The notes below the pieces were generated by a model. The model did not search any database, was not told the origin of the DNA, and saw only the letters and a program-made list of their open reading frames with translations. From Aaosphaeria pasadenensis (lineage: Eukaryota; Ascomycota; Dothideomycetes; Pleosporales): a DNA stretch of 64,000 nt. This document shows, piece after piece, positions 1 to 10,800 of this stretch; the first letter of the stretch is position 1, and every line of letters begins with the position of its first letter. Position numbers and translations under genes: made by a program. Location of the stretch: the NCBI GenBank assembly GCA_022813625.1, contig JAKLMB010000004.1:1364001-1428000 (forward strand), given 5' to 3'.

Positions 1-322
1 GGCGCTGTAGGTTGGCGATGGGAATGGTATCATGAGGACTTCCGGAAAGGGGAGTTATTGAGCCATGGTCAGTTGGTTGACCTCCGCCTTCTGGGAATAG
101 AACGGAATCGGCAAACTCTATCAAGTAAGTTTTGGCAGTCGTAGAGTTGGTTTCGCTTGGGGTTTTAGAGGACTTCTTTGATTTCGGCTCCGACGTCTCT
201 GCGGGTGGCTGATATTCGACGCAAGATACCACTTCCGTCTTGAGCCTCTGCAGGTAGGAATCCTCTTGGCAAGATAATGCGCCTACAACGCGCGGAATGA
301 TGGGTCCAGATGCCACAGCCAT
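1..322 (-). CDS. Alanyl-tRNA editing protein (AlaX/AARSD1-like), 5' part, cut by window edge
   Basis: Reading the minus strand from the ATG at 320-322 gives 107 open codons that run off the left edge. A 75-codon ORF overlapping this stretch in another frame is a shadow. Near the N-terminus is LSCQEDSYLQRL, like the CQ..CYL start of eukaryotic AARSD1 proteins. Residues 72-87 hold the family signature DSVLFPEGGGQPTDHG, the start of the threonyl/alanyl-tRNA editing fold. Known role of the family: hydrolysis of mischarged Ser-tRNA(Ala) or Gly-tRNA(Ala) in trans in the cytosol. The catalytic zinc ligands (HxxxH and later C/H) would lie outside the window, so activity cannot be judged. No intron is seen in the visible part. 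The start is chosen because the frame upstream of it shows no further conserved residues. The gene is divergent from the NIF3-like gene. Confidence 0.85.
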   Translation of the reverse strand, partial: MAVASGPIIPRVVGALSCQEDSYLQRLKTEVVSCVEYQPPAETSEPKSKKSSKTPSETNSTTAKTYLIEFADSVLFPEGGGQPTDHGSITPLSGSPHDTIPIANLQR

Positions 323-1330
323 GGAACCTTGTATGGCTCGGGAAAGATTGCCAGCGAATAGGAATCGTTGCAAGATTCAATAGGTTAGTCACAAATTATG
401 TGATTGTATTCCTTGAGCATCAAAGTAAGACGATGACGTCAAATCAGAATGAACAATAAAAAAACAGATTAGAATTGCGTAGAACTAAAGGGATGAATGA
501 GACTGTAGCAGCCGAATGGGCTGGAAATGGGAAACGGAAAACCTGATTTCCAAGGAATTGCAGTGAAACGCTGTCGTGGCTGTCGTGGCCAAGATTCCCA
601 GATGCAATGTATGTATGAGGTATGAGGCAGATTCCCAGGAGAAAGAGAGAAAAAGAAAAAAAGACTGATAAATGGGTTCTTGATCTTGATTTTGAGTGTG
701 ATGATGACTCTGTGGATATGTTGAAGAGGCGCAAGTGGAGATGTTTCTAGAAACCTCCTCCCAAGTAGGATAGGATGGAAAGAGAAAGCGGAGAGGACCC
801 TGTTTTTCCTCAGCTACATCACGTGATGCCGCTACCACCAAGTCGGAACCGATCCGCGGACCCTACCAAGACTTGTCCACTTGGGCCTCCAATCGAACGC
901 CATAGGGGACAAGACAACAGCCACCTCAGACGAGTAACGCAACGTTGCCACTGGCAGGATAATTCGGCCGAATGACAGGTTTAGATACGAAAGGGTCCAA
1001 GGGACATGCAGCACTATTCCCATCACTGCCAAATCAGGCCTAACACCGGGAGTACAAGTCTAGAAACTTCATCCCTCCATTCCCAGTTGATGGTACCTAT
1101 CTATTCCATTGCTAAGTTGGAACATACCTGGTCATTCTGCCTTTTCTTTCCTTGGAACTGGCCGGGCTGATCATTATATATTGCGTCAATGTCTTCGTCG
1201 CGACAGCTGCCTAACCTCCTCCATCATTATTTCTATCTCGTTGTTTGATACCATTGTCGCGTTGCTACTCGTATACATTTATACTGCTGCCTCTGAGGGA
1301 CCTACCAAAGCCTAGACTGGCAACCCAGCC
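323..1330. other. Divergent intergenic region between two gene starts
   Basis: About 1 kb lies between two divergently transcribed starts. ORFs here (up to 118 codons on the minus strand, 485-841) are Ser/Phe/His-rich without recognisable domains and are not called. The region must hold both promoters. A 12-nt CACGTG palindrome is annotated separately. Confidence 0.6.
817..828. promoter_or_regulatory. Palindromic CACGTG element (bHLH-type site)
   Basis: CATCACGTGATG is a perfect 12-nt palindrome centred on the E-box CACGTG. In ascomycetes the TCACGTGA core is bound by bHLH factors of the Cbf1/Pho4/SREBP kind. It lies about 495 bp from the minus-strand start and about 500 bp from the plus-strand start, so it could serve either gene. 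Occupancy is inference. Confidence 0.35.
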
Positions 1331-2250
1331 ATGGCGAGAACGCCTACTCACGCCGAATTCACACGCTTCCTCTCGTCCCATCTACCACCAAAACCCAAGG
1401 ACGTCTCTCTTCTCTACCATGTACCGCGTAATCCCTCCTATAATTTTGACAGTGCCCCAGTCGAGCAAGTTATTCTCAGCGTTACGGCCACTGCGCAGGT
1501 GTATGACGCAATAGGCGATCCTCGGGCCGTTAGACGCCCCGGCGTGATCGGAAAACGCCCGGGACCAGAAGAACAGCGTCAAAACAACACCATCTGTTTC
1601 CTGCATCGCCCTTTCAATCTCAGACGACGATGGATCAGAGACGACGTCCTCGTACTCTCCAGTCATCTTTCGTTCGATGAGTATCTTACCGTAGGGTGGA
1701 ACACAGTGTTGGCCAGCCGACTGGGTATCAATGTCGCCGAGAGCGTCTGTGTCCAGGGCTACAAAGGTGACGCCGATCGCACCATCGGAATAGTCGGTAG
1801 TGTATCGGCCATTCTGGGGCTTCTGTTGCGCAGCATTGAGCGAGAGTTCGGCGCTATAGAGCACGCGCAGGAGGGTCTGTCCGAGGAGATACACGTCATA
1901 GCAATCATGAATGCTTTCCATGCAGACGAAGTCCAGCGTGTCAATGAAATAGCCCAGGAGCAGCAGTGGGTACCCACAGCTCAGCAGTCCGGCAAACATG
2001 TGCTCTACCTAACAGGCCAGCCTCGTGATTCCGGTCTTGTCGAGGCTAAAAAGTTAGGTATGACAGTCGTATGCGTAGGACACCGCGTTGCAGAACAATG
2101 GGGAATAGGTATGTCATCGCACTTCATTAAACAAGAGTTTCTCTAAGCTAACAACCTGCATCAGAATACCTAGGGAAGCGAATACGGGAGAAATTTCCCT
2201 TCGTCACTGTGAAAGAGATTTACGAAGATGTTGACCCACTTCCTAATTGA
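1331..2250 (+). CDS. NIF3 (DUF34)-like protein, two exons
   Basis: Exons 1331-2108 and 2165-2250 give 287 residues. The intron (2109-2164) starts GTATGT, has GCTAAC as branch point and ends CAG; splicing replaces a short read-through tail with EYLGKRIREKFPFVTVKEI. The C-terminal part (YLTGQPRDSGLVEAKKLG, then VVCVGHRVAEQWGIEYL) resembles the end of NIF3-family proteins, where YxGE/D and NH..TE motifs contribute metal ligands. The middle has LSSHLSFDEYLTVGWN, comparable to the H-containing second motif. NIF3 proteins are widespread metal-binding proteins of uncertain biochemical role. The canonical HHP motif is not obvious and the N-terminal half is divergent, so this is a distant, fungus-type member. 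Start ATG follows the CAGCC context and is the first in frame. Confidence 0.65.
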
Positions 2251-3339
2251 ACAAAAGAGATGGCAGAAGCTTCACGCAGCGCTCGGAATTACTCAGATTA
2301 TTACAACATATGAAGCAAAAGGCTGGAATGATTGTACAATCCAAGACCAAAGCTTTCAGAATGTACCATGGTCCATTAACCGACACGGAAAATTGTATAG
2401 AACCAGGAGCTGGTGCAGTTCTCTCCAACGAGACTCATCCGGTTTGAGAAGACATGTATAGCACTGCAGACATCGATGGTCACTGCGTCTGATCTGTCTG
2501 ATTCTGCAGCGCCCCACGTGTGCTTTTCCACCTAGGATAGGTGCGCTATGGCCGCCCACCACGTCAACTTGATTCATCGCGAACAAGGGACCATTGGGCT
2601 CGACATCCAACGTACCAGGACAAATACGAGCAGATTTCAGATTTCATATATACACTAGACAGCACTCGCCACATAAGAGCATCTCATTGCTACTTGTGAT
2701 CGACAAAGTCACCTATCGAAGCCCTGGTACTGATTGCAACAAGCCTTTCTTCCTCTATCATTTCCGATGCAACAAGTTCACAGATGAAAATTCTGTAACG
2801 GCTTCAATAAAAGGCAGCCAATGATTTGCCCATTTTCGATCATATACTAACAATTCTAGCCATTCATACAGTCTTCAAGATGCCCGGTAGCATTACGGCC
2901 ATGCCATCCCTATCATCGGTAGAATATACTCATGCCTTCTCTGAAAAGATTCAGCCGCACCATATCCTATCCATCGTCTAAAAAGGGCGTCGACCGCTCA
3001 TCAGTCCCATTGACGCGTCTTGTGCTAAGAAATATTGTATTTAATGATTATCGCATTGTAAGAGCAGACTGCACACAAATCTACAATATCGAAATGTGTT
3101 TACCTTGTTATTATTTTGGATACATGATCGATAGCGACTAACAATGTTTTCTTTTAACCTCACAAACAACTGATGCCTAGAAAAGCAATATGCGTCAAGC
3201 CTGAATGCCCGGTTGGGTGGCTTATCGATAGCTGTGAGCTCACGTACTCCGTACATGCTCACGCACTTGTCTTCTTGGTTGAACCTTTCGTGCATCACTC
3301 GACAACTTTCCCTCTCATATTAGCCATCATATTGACCCA
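2251..3339 (+). other. Spacer without a supported gene
   Basis: About 1.1 kb, moderately AT-rich. ORFs are below 90 codons and none shows a domain or splice pattern worth calling. It holds the 3' end of the NIF3-like gene and, presumably, the old promoter of the kinase relic downstream. Confidence 0.5.
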
Positions 3340-4972
3340 ATGCTTCGACCCTCCTCTTGGTACCCCAGGAAGTTCCTATATATCCATGTCGTTAGAACAC
3401 CAACTGCGCTACGCCACGCTCCCTTGTCCACGGGCGCGAGGCTAGCTCCGGCTCGTACACAACGTTCATGGGAGTATCTGTCCGAGATCGACGCGGAAGA
3501 TCCACACGGCTACTCGGCAGGTCGGTACTGCCCAGTCGAAATAGGACAGAATTACAAGGATGGCCGATACAAAGTCATCCACAAGCTCGGCTGGGGTGGA
3601 TATGCTACCGTCTGGCTTGCAAGAGACACCCGGTATACATTGCTGTCGCTTGCCTGTACACGATGAGCTAGCTAATGAGTTGTGTTGAGTTCTAGCAACT
3701 GTACCAATGTCGCTCTGAAACTCGGCCATGTAGACGTGACAAGTAATGAGCTTCGGATCATGCAACATCTTCAGAAATCTCACCTAGCTCACCCAGGTCG
3801 GAACCATGTGGTGCGTCTGCTGGATAGTTTCGATGTCAGTTCGAGGCATACATGCCTCGTGTTTGAACCTATGGGCGTAAGCGTACCGGCCCGTATGGAA
3901 CTACAGACCGGATGCCGTTTGCCAGCGAGGATTGCTAGAAGCGTGACCCTTCAGTTGGCTTTGGGTCTAGACTACCTTTAGCAATGTGGAGTCGCACATG
4001 GAGGTGAGGACAAGCGTGGATGTCTGTGCTACCTATGCTAATGTATGTGTTTGTGAAGATCTGCACATAGGAAACATCCTGTTCTCCGCTCCTAAGGTGG
4101 CTATTTGGTCGGAAGATCGCCTCAAGTCCTATCTTGGTGTGCCGCAAACTGGAGCTGTCAAGCGTCTTGATGGAGCTCCGGTGCTTGATTCTTCAATGCC
4201 CCGTCATTTGGTATGGCCAAGAGAACTACCAGGAGGCTCCACAGAAATCAAGATTATTGATTTAGGCGATGGTGAGCACGACCAGCCAGGTATTCATGAT
4301 GTGCGGCATCTTCTAAATTCTCGCAGCTTTCTTCCACGATAGCCCACCCGACATTGTGCACACTCCATACCATGTGCGCCCACCTGAAGCCTTGTTCGGC
4401 TAACTATTGAATCATGGAGTAGACATGTGGAGTATCGGCTGTTTGGTATGTAGCTGACATCCTCGCGAGTATCTCACTGCTCACATGTTACAGTTATTCG
4501 AAATTATCACGGGGAGAGCCTTGATAAGTCCCATACTCGCAGACCGGCTAAGCTCCATAGAAGAGATCCGATCGTGTATCGGCACTGCTCCCAGAGAATG
4601 GGTAGACAGCCTGAGTGACGAAGCAAAGAGATTATGAGAAGAGATTCAGTGAATTCTCTTGAGCTCGATCGATACTTTCGGCTTGCCTACGAGCAAGATG
4701 ATGATGCGATCTTAGGTTGTGGTGGCGAAGATGACTTCCAAGTCGAAGACTATGAGAAAGCCCCGCGCGAGCTTACGCACCAACAGTTGGATTCTATCAG
4801 TGCAACTTTGCATAAGATATTGGTCTATGACGCTCATTCGAGAGGGACGCCAGCAGAATTGCTGCGCAGTCCTTGGTTTGAGAATAACGATGCTGAAGAC
4901 GTTTTTATTGCGCAATGTAAAGGCGACGGTCAGGCTCAAGGTGAAAGTCGAGACGAAATGTCGGCGTGCTAA
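3340..4972 (+). pseudogene. SRPK-type serine/threonine protein kinase pseudogene
   Basis: Five exon blocks can be traced: 3340-3632, 3696-4003, 4059-4271, 4327-4445 and 4494-4972, each joined by a good GT..AG intron. They follow the SRPK layout: YKVIHKLGWGGYATVWLARD (Gly loop), VALKL (catalytic Lys), CGVAHG|DLHIGNILF (catalytic loop split by an intron as in the family), IIDLGD (metal loop), RPPEALFG, HGVDMWSIGCL, then LLRSPWF at the end. The frame is broken three times: a TAG in place of the residue before QCGVAHG (near 3980), a TAA after RPPEALFG (near 4400), and a one-base loss near 4635 that moves the last block out of frame. SRPKs phosphorylate SR-type splicing factors, and fungi carry many lineage-specific copies. 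This copy is unlikely to make a kinase. Confidence 0.85.
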
Positions 4973-5993
4973 ATACTCACACACAATTCATGACAACTAT
5001 CATATGTTCATTCTTCTCCAGATTTATTCGCAACGGGACGTTTCCGCTGTCTTTCGCGTCTTTCGCGCATCTCATAGGAGACCTCTACTGATCGCCAGGG
5101 GCATTGAAACTATGATCACGACATCTTCTATCTGAGCCGACTTGAAACTAGGTAAGTATATTTATCATTCGTTATTATAGATACCATCCGTGGAGCCGTC
5201 TTCTTATATTTAAATGGTGACAGGTCACATGACTGCAATCTTCATCCCGTATACTTCGCAGAGAGCTAGTGCTGAATATTTACCAGATTTTAATGATTGT
5301 ACCAATCCGTACAATAATTCATGCTCTCTGGATCCCCAAAAGTTCGCCTTCTGGTGCTCGCCAATCACGGCTTGACCATCGTCCCCGTAGCAGGGGTGGA
5401 TTCGGACTTTTACCGCCCAACACCCAATGAAGGCTCCAAGACACCACCTTGCTAATACGACTCCCACATCCATCGCAACAAATCAGATCGGCGCCCCAGC
5501 GACAAAGGAAGGTCACTCACCATCCTCACTGCCGCTCCCGAATGACCTCCCTATTCCAGTGGCTTGTGTATATGGGTCCCCTGAAATTAATGCGATGTCC
5601 ACCATGGTCCCAAATATCGTTCCTACTAGTCGATCCAGCAAATGAACCCCTCCAAATCGCAGCATACCAATCGTCGCGCATGTCCGGCACAGTGTGCAAA
5701 GTTGCGGGACCCTGAGAGGGGGATCTGTTTCTTGGGGCGATGTGAGCTTTTATGCGGATGATCCGTTGCTGGGGTCTTATATTAACCAGCAAGACATGGT
5801 AGCCACACCCACCCTATCAAGCACGCTGGAGATCAGGTCGCGCGCGAGAGTATCTTTATGTATAAAAGGTCTGCTGCGCTGTTGCTTGTGACTGTGTGTT
5901 TTGGGGATTCCTGCTGGTGACCAGTCCATTCGTTTGTCGTCGTCGTTGCTGTCAGTCTATTCACTCGTTATAAAAGATATATCGTCGTTCGTT
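4973..5993 (+). other. Spacer with possible coding relic and Vps62-gene promoter
   Basis: About 1 kb. Around 5297-5450 two plus-strand frames joined by one frameshift read plausibly as a Cys-rich stretch (DCTNPYNN, CSLDPQKFAFWCSP, then GVDSDFYRPTPNEG), but no family is recognised. A TATA-like element for the next gene is annotated separately. Confidence 0.4.
5861..5868 (+). promoter_or_regulatory. TATA box candidate of the Vps62-domain gene
   Basis: TATAAAAG lies 126 bp before the start codon at 5994, a normal distance for a fungal TATA box with a short leader. A second TATAAAAG at 5969 is only 18 bp before the ATG, too close to serve as its core promoter. Confidence 0.4.
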
Positions 5994-7370
5994 ATGTTGC
6001 TCCACGACTTCTTCTCCTTTGCAGCGCTGCTGGCGACTGTGTCTGCACTCCCAACCATCAAGATGGAGAAACGACAAGCTCCCGCTGGAGTTCCTGACTA
6101 TGTCATGAAATATGGTATGTGACTATGCAAAGTATTGTTTCGTCTATCCTTTTCGTTGTTCTACATTTCATGGCCGAATTGGGAAAAAGCTCGTAATGAT
6201 CGAACTTTGACCCTAAACGCAACTTTATGCCTTGTAAACTCCGAACGACTAGCAAAACTTTACTATCAGCACTCAATAACACTCCGGAAACGGAAATTAT
6301 ACTCCTCTTCGACAGTATGAGAAACCCCACAATATTAGTCCGCTAACATACCAAACAGCACCCGTCGTCTACCTCCACTCCCAAGAGAAATACTTCCCTT
6401 CGGACATCTCCGCTCAACTCGCCAACTCAATCCCCAAAGTGCAATTCCAAGACGTTCCTGGGGTTCCAAATCCCCTAGACCTGAATAACCTCGACCAAGT
6501 CACTGGAGACGCCTTCCTCACTTCCAAGGACGATGTGACCAAGGATCCTGAGTGGATTAAGGGAGTCAGGCCGGACTCCAATGGCAAGACTAATAATGCT
6601 GTTACGGCTGCCGTTATCGTCAACGATAAGGGAGATGGGAACGTGGATGCTTTTTACTTCCACTTCTACGCGTATAATTATGGTGGGACTGTACTTGGAC
6701 TCCCGCAACTGAACTTTGGAAACCATGTTGGAGATTGGTAAGTCGATATCCCCTTCCCTTCTCAAATCCCCCCCACCAACACCCGGACAACACTAACACA
6801 CATGTTCACAGGGAACACAACATGATCCGCTTCAAGAACGGCGTCCCACAACACGTCTGGTACTCCCAGCACGCCAACGGGCAAGCCTTCAGCTACTCCG
6901 TGACCCAAAAGCACAACAACGGCGACCGCCCCATCGCCTACTCCGCCTCGGGATCCCACGCCATCTACGCCATCCCCGGAAAACACGACCACACAATCCC
7001 GAACTTCAACCTCCCCGGCGGCGTCCTCGAAGACAAGACGGACGCCGGTGTGTTCTGGGATCCCATGCTCGCGGCGTACTACTACAAGTTCAACGCCGCG
7101 GACGGCTCGTTCACGCCGTACGACGGCAACTCTGGAACCCCGGTGAAGTACTTGGGTTTCAAGGGCCGCTGGGGCGACCAGGAGTATCCGACGAGTGATA
7201 AGAGGCAGGTTAAGTTGTTCGGCCAGGCGAAATTTAGTAGTGGGCCGACGGGGCCGGCGGATAAGCAGTTGAATAGGCAGAATGTGTGTCCGGAGAATGG
7301 GCAGAGGTGTATTTTGAGGGGGATACTGGTTCCCAGGACGGTTGGAGATGAGGAGGATGAGGGTGCTTGA
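5994..7370 (+). CDS. Secreted Vps62-domain (DUF946-like) protein, three exons
   Basis: Exons 5994-6114, 6359-6737 and 6812-7370 give 352 residues. Both introns have clean ends (GTATGT..CAG with GCTAAC branch, 244 bp; GTAAGT..CAG, 74 bp). Residues 1-19 (MLLHDFFSFAALLATVSALP) form a signal peptide followed by a KR dibasic site. The body matches the Vps62 family: APVVYLHSQEKYFPSDI, then GDWEHNMIRF, QHVWYSQHANGQAF, SASGSHAIYAIPGKHDH and WDPMLAAYYYKF. Yeast Vps62 was linked to cytoplasm-to-vacuole protein targeting by mutant screens; the biochemical role is unknown. In filamentous fungi such proteins are usually predicted to be secreted, which fits the signal peptide. It sits between a kinase pseudogene and the tail of the NLR gene, with a convergent 464-bp spacer to the latter. 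A 257-codon antisense ORF is a shadow. Confidence 0.85.
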
Positions 7371-7834
7371 TTTCCTTTTCTGGATGATGGGGAGGGAGAG
7401 GGGGCGTTTGGGGTTGGTTGGTGATATACCCGGTGTGTTGAATTTTGGGCATTTGGGGATTGTGATAATGTTGGTTGGTTTGAGGTCTATGTCGAGCTGT
7501 TCTCTTGCGTCGATACACGTGTTTCGTTTGTACATAATTTACGAGGCAATTCTGGCAGGCTGCCGTTATTGTAGATTTATACGAGAACAAAAAGGCATGG
7601 CATGTTTTCGCAATAAAGCCGTTAAACAGTTGATAATCAACAGAAGTTTCAAAAATATAACTGCGACTTCAATCACGTAGGAAGGTGTCTCCGAACCCAG
7701 ATTCCTCCTGAAAATGAGATTGAAACATGATGACTCCTGATGAATGGCAAAAGAGTTCCAAGACAAAGAGAGAAAGACTGGACTGGAGTATCCAATGCCC
7801 ATGTACTGCTACACCGCAGTAACAAAGCTGCCTG
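7371..7834. other. Convergent 3' spacer
   Basis: 464 bp between the end of the Vps62-domain gene and the end of the minus-strand NLR gene. It should hold both 3' UTRs; an AATAAA at 7611-7616 on the plus strand is a plausible polyadenylation signal for the former. No gene seen. Confidence 0.5.
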
Positions 7835-10800
7835 TCAAAGATCAACCTCACATGTCCACACTCTCCCTTCCCTGGTACCCATTGCAATAACTTTTCCAGA
7901 CACATCACATATCCACGGGCGATACTCTGTGGGTAGCCACAGTATCCTCTCCGACTTGTATGTTATCCATTTCTTGTCTTGGCTCAGGCCGATGCACCGG
8001 GGCATACCAGGTTGAAGCTTTGTAATAGCCGTTGTCCGGTTTGGGGATGTCGAACTACCAATGACAAGATCGCCAATGTCGGGGCGAAGTCGGTCACCGG
8101 TAGAGTTGAATGATATGGGATATAAATATTGGTCAATCTCGAGCGTCTGCAGGCACTCGCCGCTGCTAGCATCCCAGATCTTGACTGTCTTATCAAGTGA
8201 CCCCGATACTAAATAGGCCGAGTTGTGCGAGAAGGCTACCGACTCAACACATCCGCTATGGCCGTTGAGAATCTGCGTACAATCGCCACTGCTGCTGCCA
8301 ACCTCCCAGATCTTGATCGTGCCATCAAATAACCCCGACGCTATATAGGCCGAGTTGTGCGAGAAGGCTAGTGAGGTAGTAATTCTGTGGGTCTTGATCG
8401 TCAGCACGCAATCGTTGCTGCTGTTGCCAACCTCCCAGATCTTGATCCTGCCATCGCCCGACCCTGACCCCGAGGCTATATAGGCTGAGTCGTGAGAGAA
8501 GGCTATTGAAAGGATCACTCTTCTGTGGTCCGTGAGCGTCTGCAAGCACTTGCTGCTGCTGTTGCTGACGCTGTCGTTGCGGATGCCTCTGATTTCCCAA
8601 ATCTTGACCGTACTATCAGCTGATCCCGACGCTATATAGTCTAAGTTCTGGGAGAAGGCTACTGATAAGACATCATCGCCATGGCCCCTGAGCGTCTGTA
8701 CGCACGTGCCACTGCTTGCCTCCCAGATCCCAACCGAGCCACTTTCTAACCCCGACACTATAAAGGTTGAGCAGTGTGAGAAGGCTACTGAGCTGACATA
8801 ATCGTCGTGGCCCTTGAGCGTCTGTAGGCACTTGCCACTGCTTGTCTCCCAGATCTCGACTATACCATGTGCTGACCCTGCCGCGATATAGGTCGAGCAG
8901 TGTGAGAAGGCTACCGAGGAGACAGGAGTGAAGTCGTCCTTGAGCGTATGTAGGCACTTGCCACTGTTAGTCTCCCAGATTTTAATCTTGCTATAGCCTG
9001 ACTTCGATGCAATCAAATTGTGAGAGAAGGCTAGTGCGTGGACAGGTCCGTTGTGGTCATTTAATGTCCGCAGACACTCGCCACTGGTAGCTTCCCAGAT
9101 CTTGATGGTGCCATCATTTGACCCCGACGCGATCAAGTTATCAGAGAAGGCTACTGATAAGACATCATCGCTGTGGCCCTTGAGCGTCTGCAGACATTCC
9201 CCGCTGCTAGCTTCCCAGATCTTTATTGTGCTATCGGCGGCTGACACCGACGCGACCAAGCCGTGCGAGAAGGCTACTGAGTGGATAAGACCGCTGTTGC
9301 CCTTGAGCGTCTGCAGGCACTCGCCGCTACTGACCTCCCAGATCTTAATTGTGCCGTCGTTGGACCCAGATGCTACCAAATTGTGAGATACGGCTACTGA
9401 AGTGACACAGCCGGTGTGTCCCTCGAGTGTCTGCAGACAAGGTCCCCATTTATCTGCCACTGCTGGCTTTATTGAAAGCCATCCAGGCTTTTCGTGTTTG
9501 AATAAATTCCTGATCAAACTTTCACTCGGAGTGAATACGAGTGCTGACACATACGTCTGAAGAGGTGCATTCTCTATTGCCCCTTTGTGGGTCATGATGA
9601 ATCGGCGCGCGTCTTTAACTACCCAAAGCACTAAAGAGGGGGGGTCCGTTCGATTCTAGAGAAATTAGTATGCTTCTGCCGTGAGAGAAGCGCTCGTCAA
9701 AGTCTTACATAAATCAACCTTTCAAGTTTTGCCATCAGCACTGGTCCCTTTGGCATGCTTTTGCAAAGACTAAGAGCCTCTAGCCAGTAAAGATATTTCT
9801 GCTTCAGAAACTCGTAAACACTGCCTCCGAGTTGAATATCAGCTCGATCGGCAGCAGGTGAGATGTCCTGCCAGCTACAAAGGTGATCAATCCAGTATAT
9901 GCACGAGTAGCGTGCCGATGCTAGCGGATCTGGCTCTGGAGGTTCTACCTGGTCGATGAGATATCCAGGTGCACGCAAGTTGTACATATCTCTTTTTAGT
10001 GTGGTGGACATGGCTTCTAGTGATTTTGAAAAGATTACGTGGTGAATGTCTTCCTGCCCTGACGGGAAGATATGTCCACGCGCCTGTGCCAGCAGAAAGT
10101 CTTTGGCGGATTGATGCACAAAGTAGACGATATTCTCTCGTAGCGTGAGAAACGATCCGCAGTGGCCAATGATCTCTTGTATTGCCTCATGATCGTCTGC
10201 AACATCCTCGAGCTGTTCGGTAAGTGCAACCAGCTCCGCGAGAGTAGTAGGACGATACACAGTAGCAGCGAGGGCCAAGATTTCTTTACAAACATCTGCA
10301 TCATCCGAGCTGTTTATTTGCTGTATCATCTGCTCATAAAGTGTGTCAAGGCCAGGCGGAAAGGCGCTTAATCTTTTCATCACATGGCGTTTCGGAACAT
10401 CTCGAAGGTTTTGGTACACCAATGCAACCCAAAGGAACGTGCCGTTTGCATTTGACGTCAGATGATGGTGAACGGCTTGTGTCGTTTTTTCGTCATATTT
10501 CTTGTCCCGTGCTAATTGGACTACCTTTCGCTGGATGAAGATGTCGACGGCAGCAGAGACGGAGTCTGCATTTAGCTCCAAACTCAGTCTTGCTCGCCCA
10601 CCCGCCTTTGCTAGTCGCTCCTCAATGTCCGGCAAGTTGCGACTTGATACAATCCATTTGACACGAGGCGATGCTGAAGATTGCTCAACAATAAAATCCA
10701 ACAGTTCCGGTAGACCCACAACACACTCATCGAGCGCATCGACGGCCAGGTACTTGATGGCTAAGTTTGGGTCCTGTAAGACACTTGCAAAAATCTCAGA

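Noticed and set aside
485..841. 118-codon minus-strand ORF
   Set aside because: Low-complexity Ser/His/Phe composition in a divergent promoter region, no motif, no splice continuation.
6762..7535. 257-codon minus-strand ORF
   Set aside because: Antisense shadow of the third Vps62 exon, which has strong family motifs and C-ending codon bias that keeps the opposite frame open.
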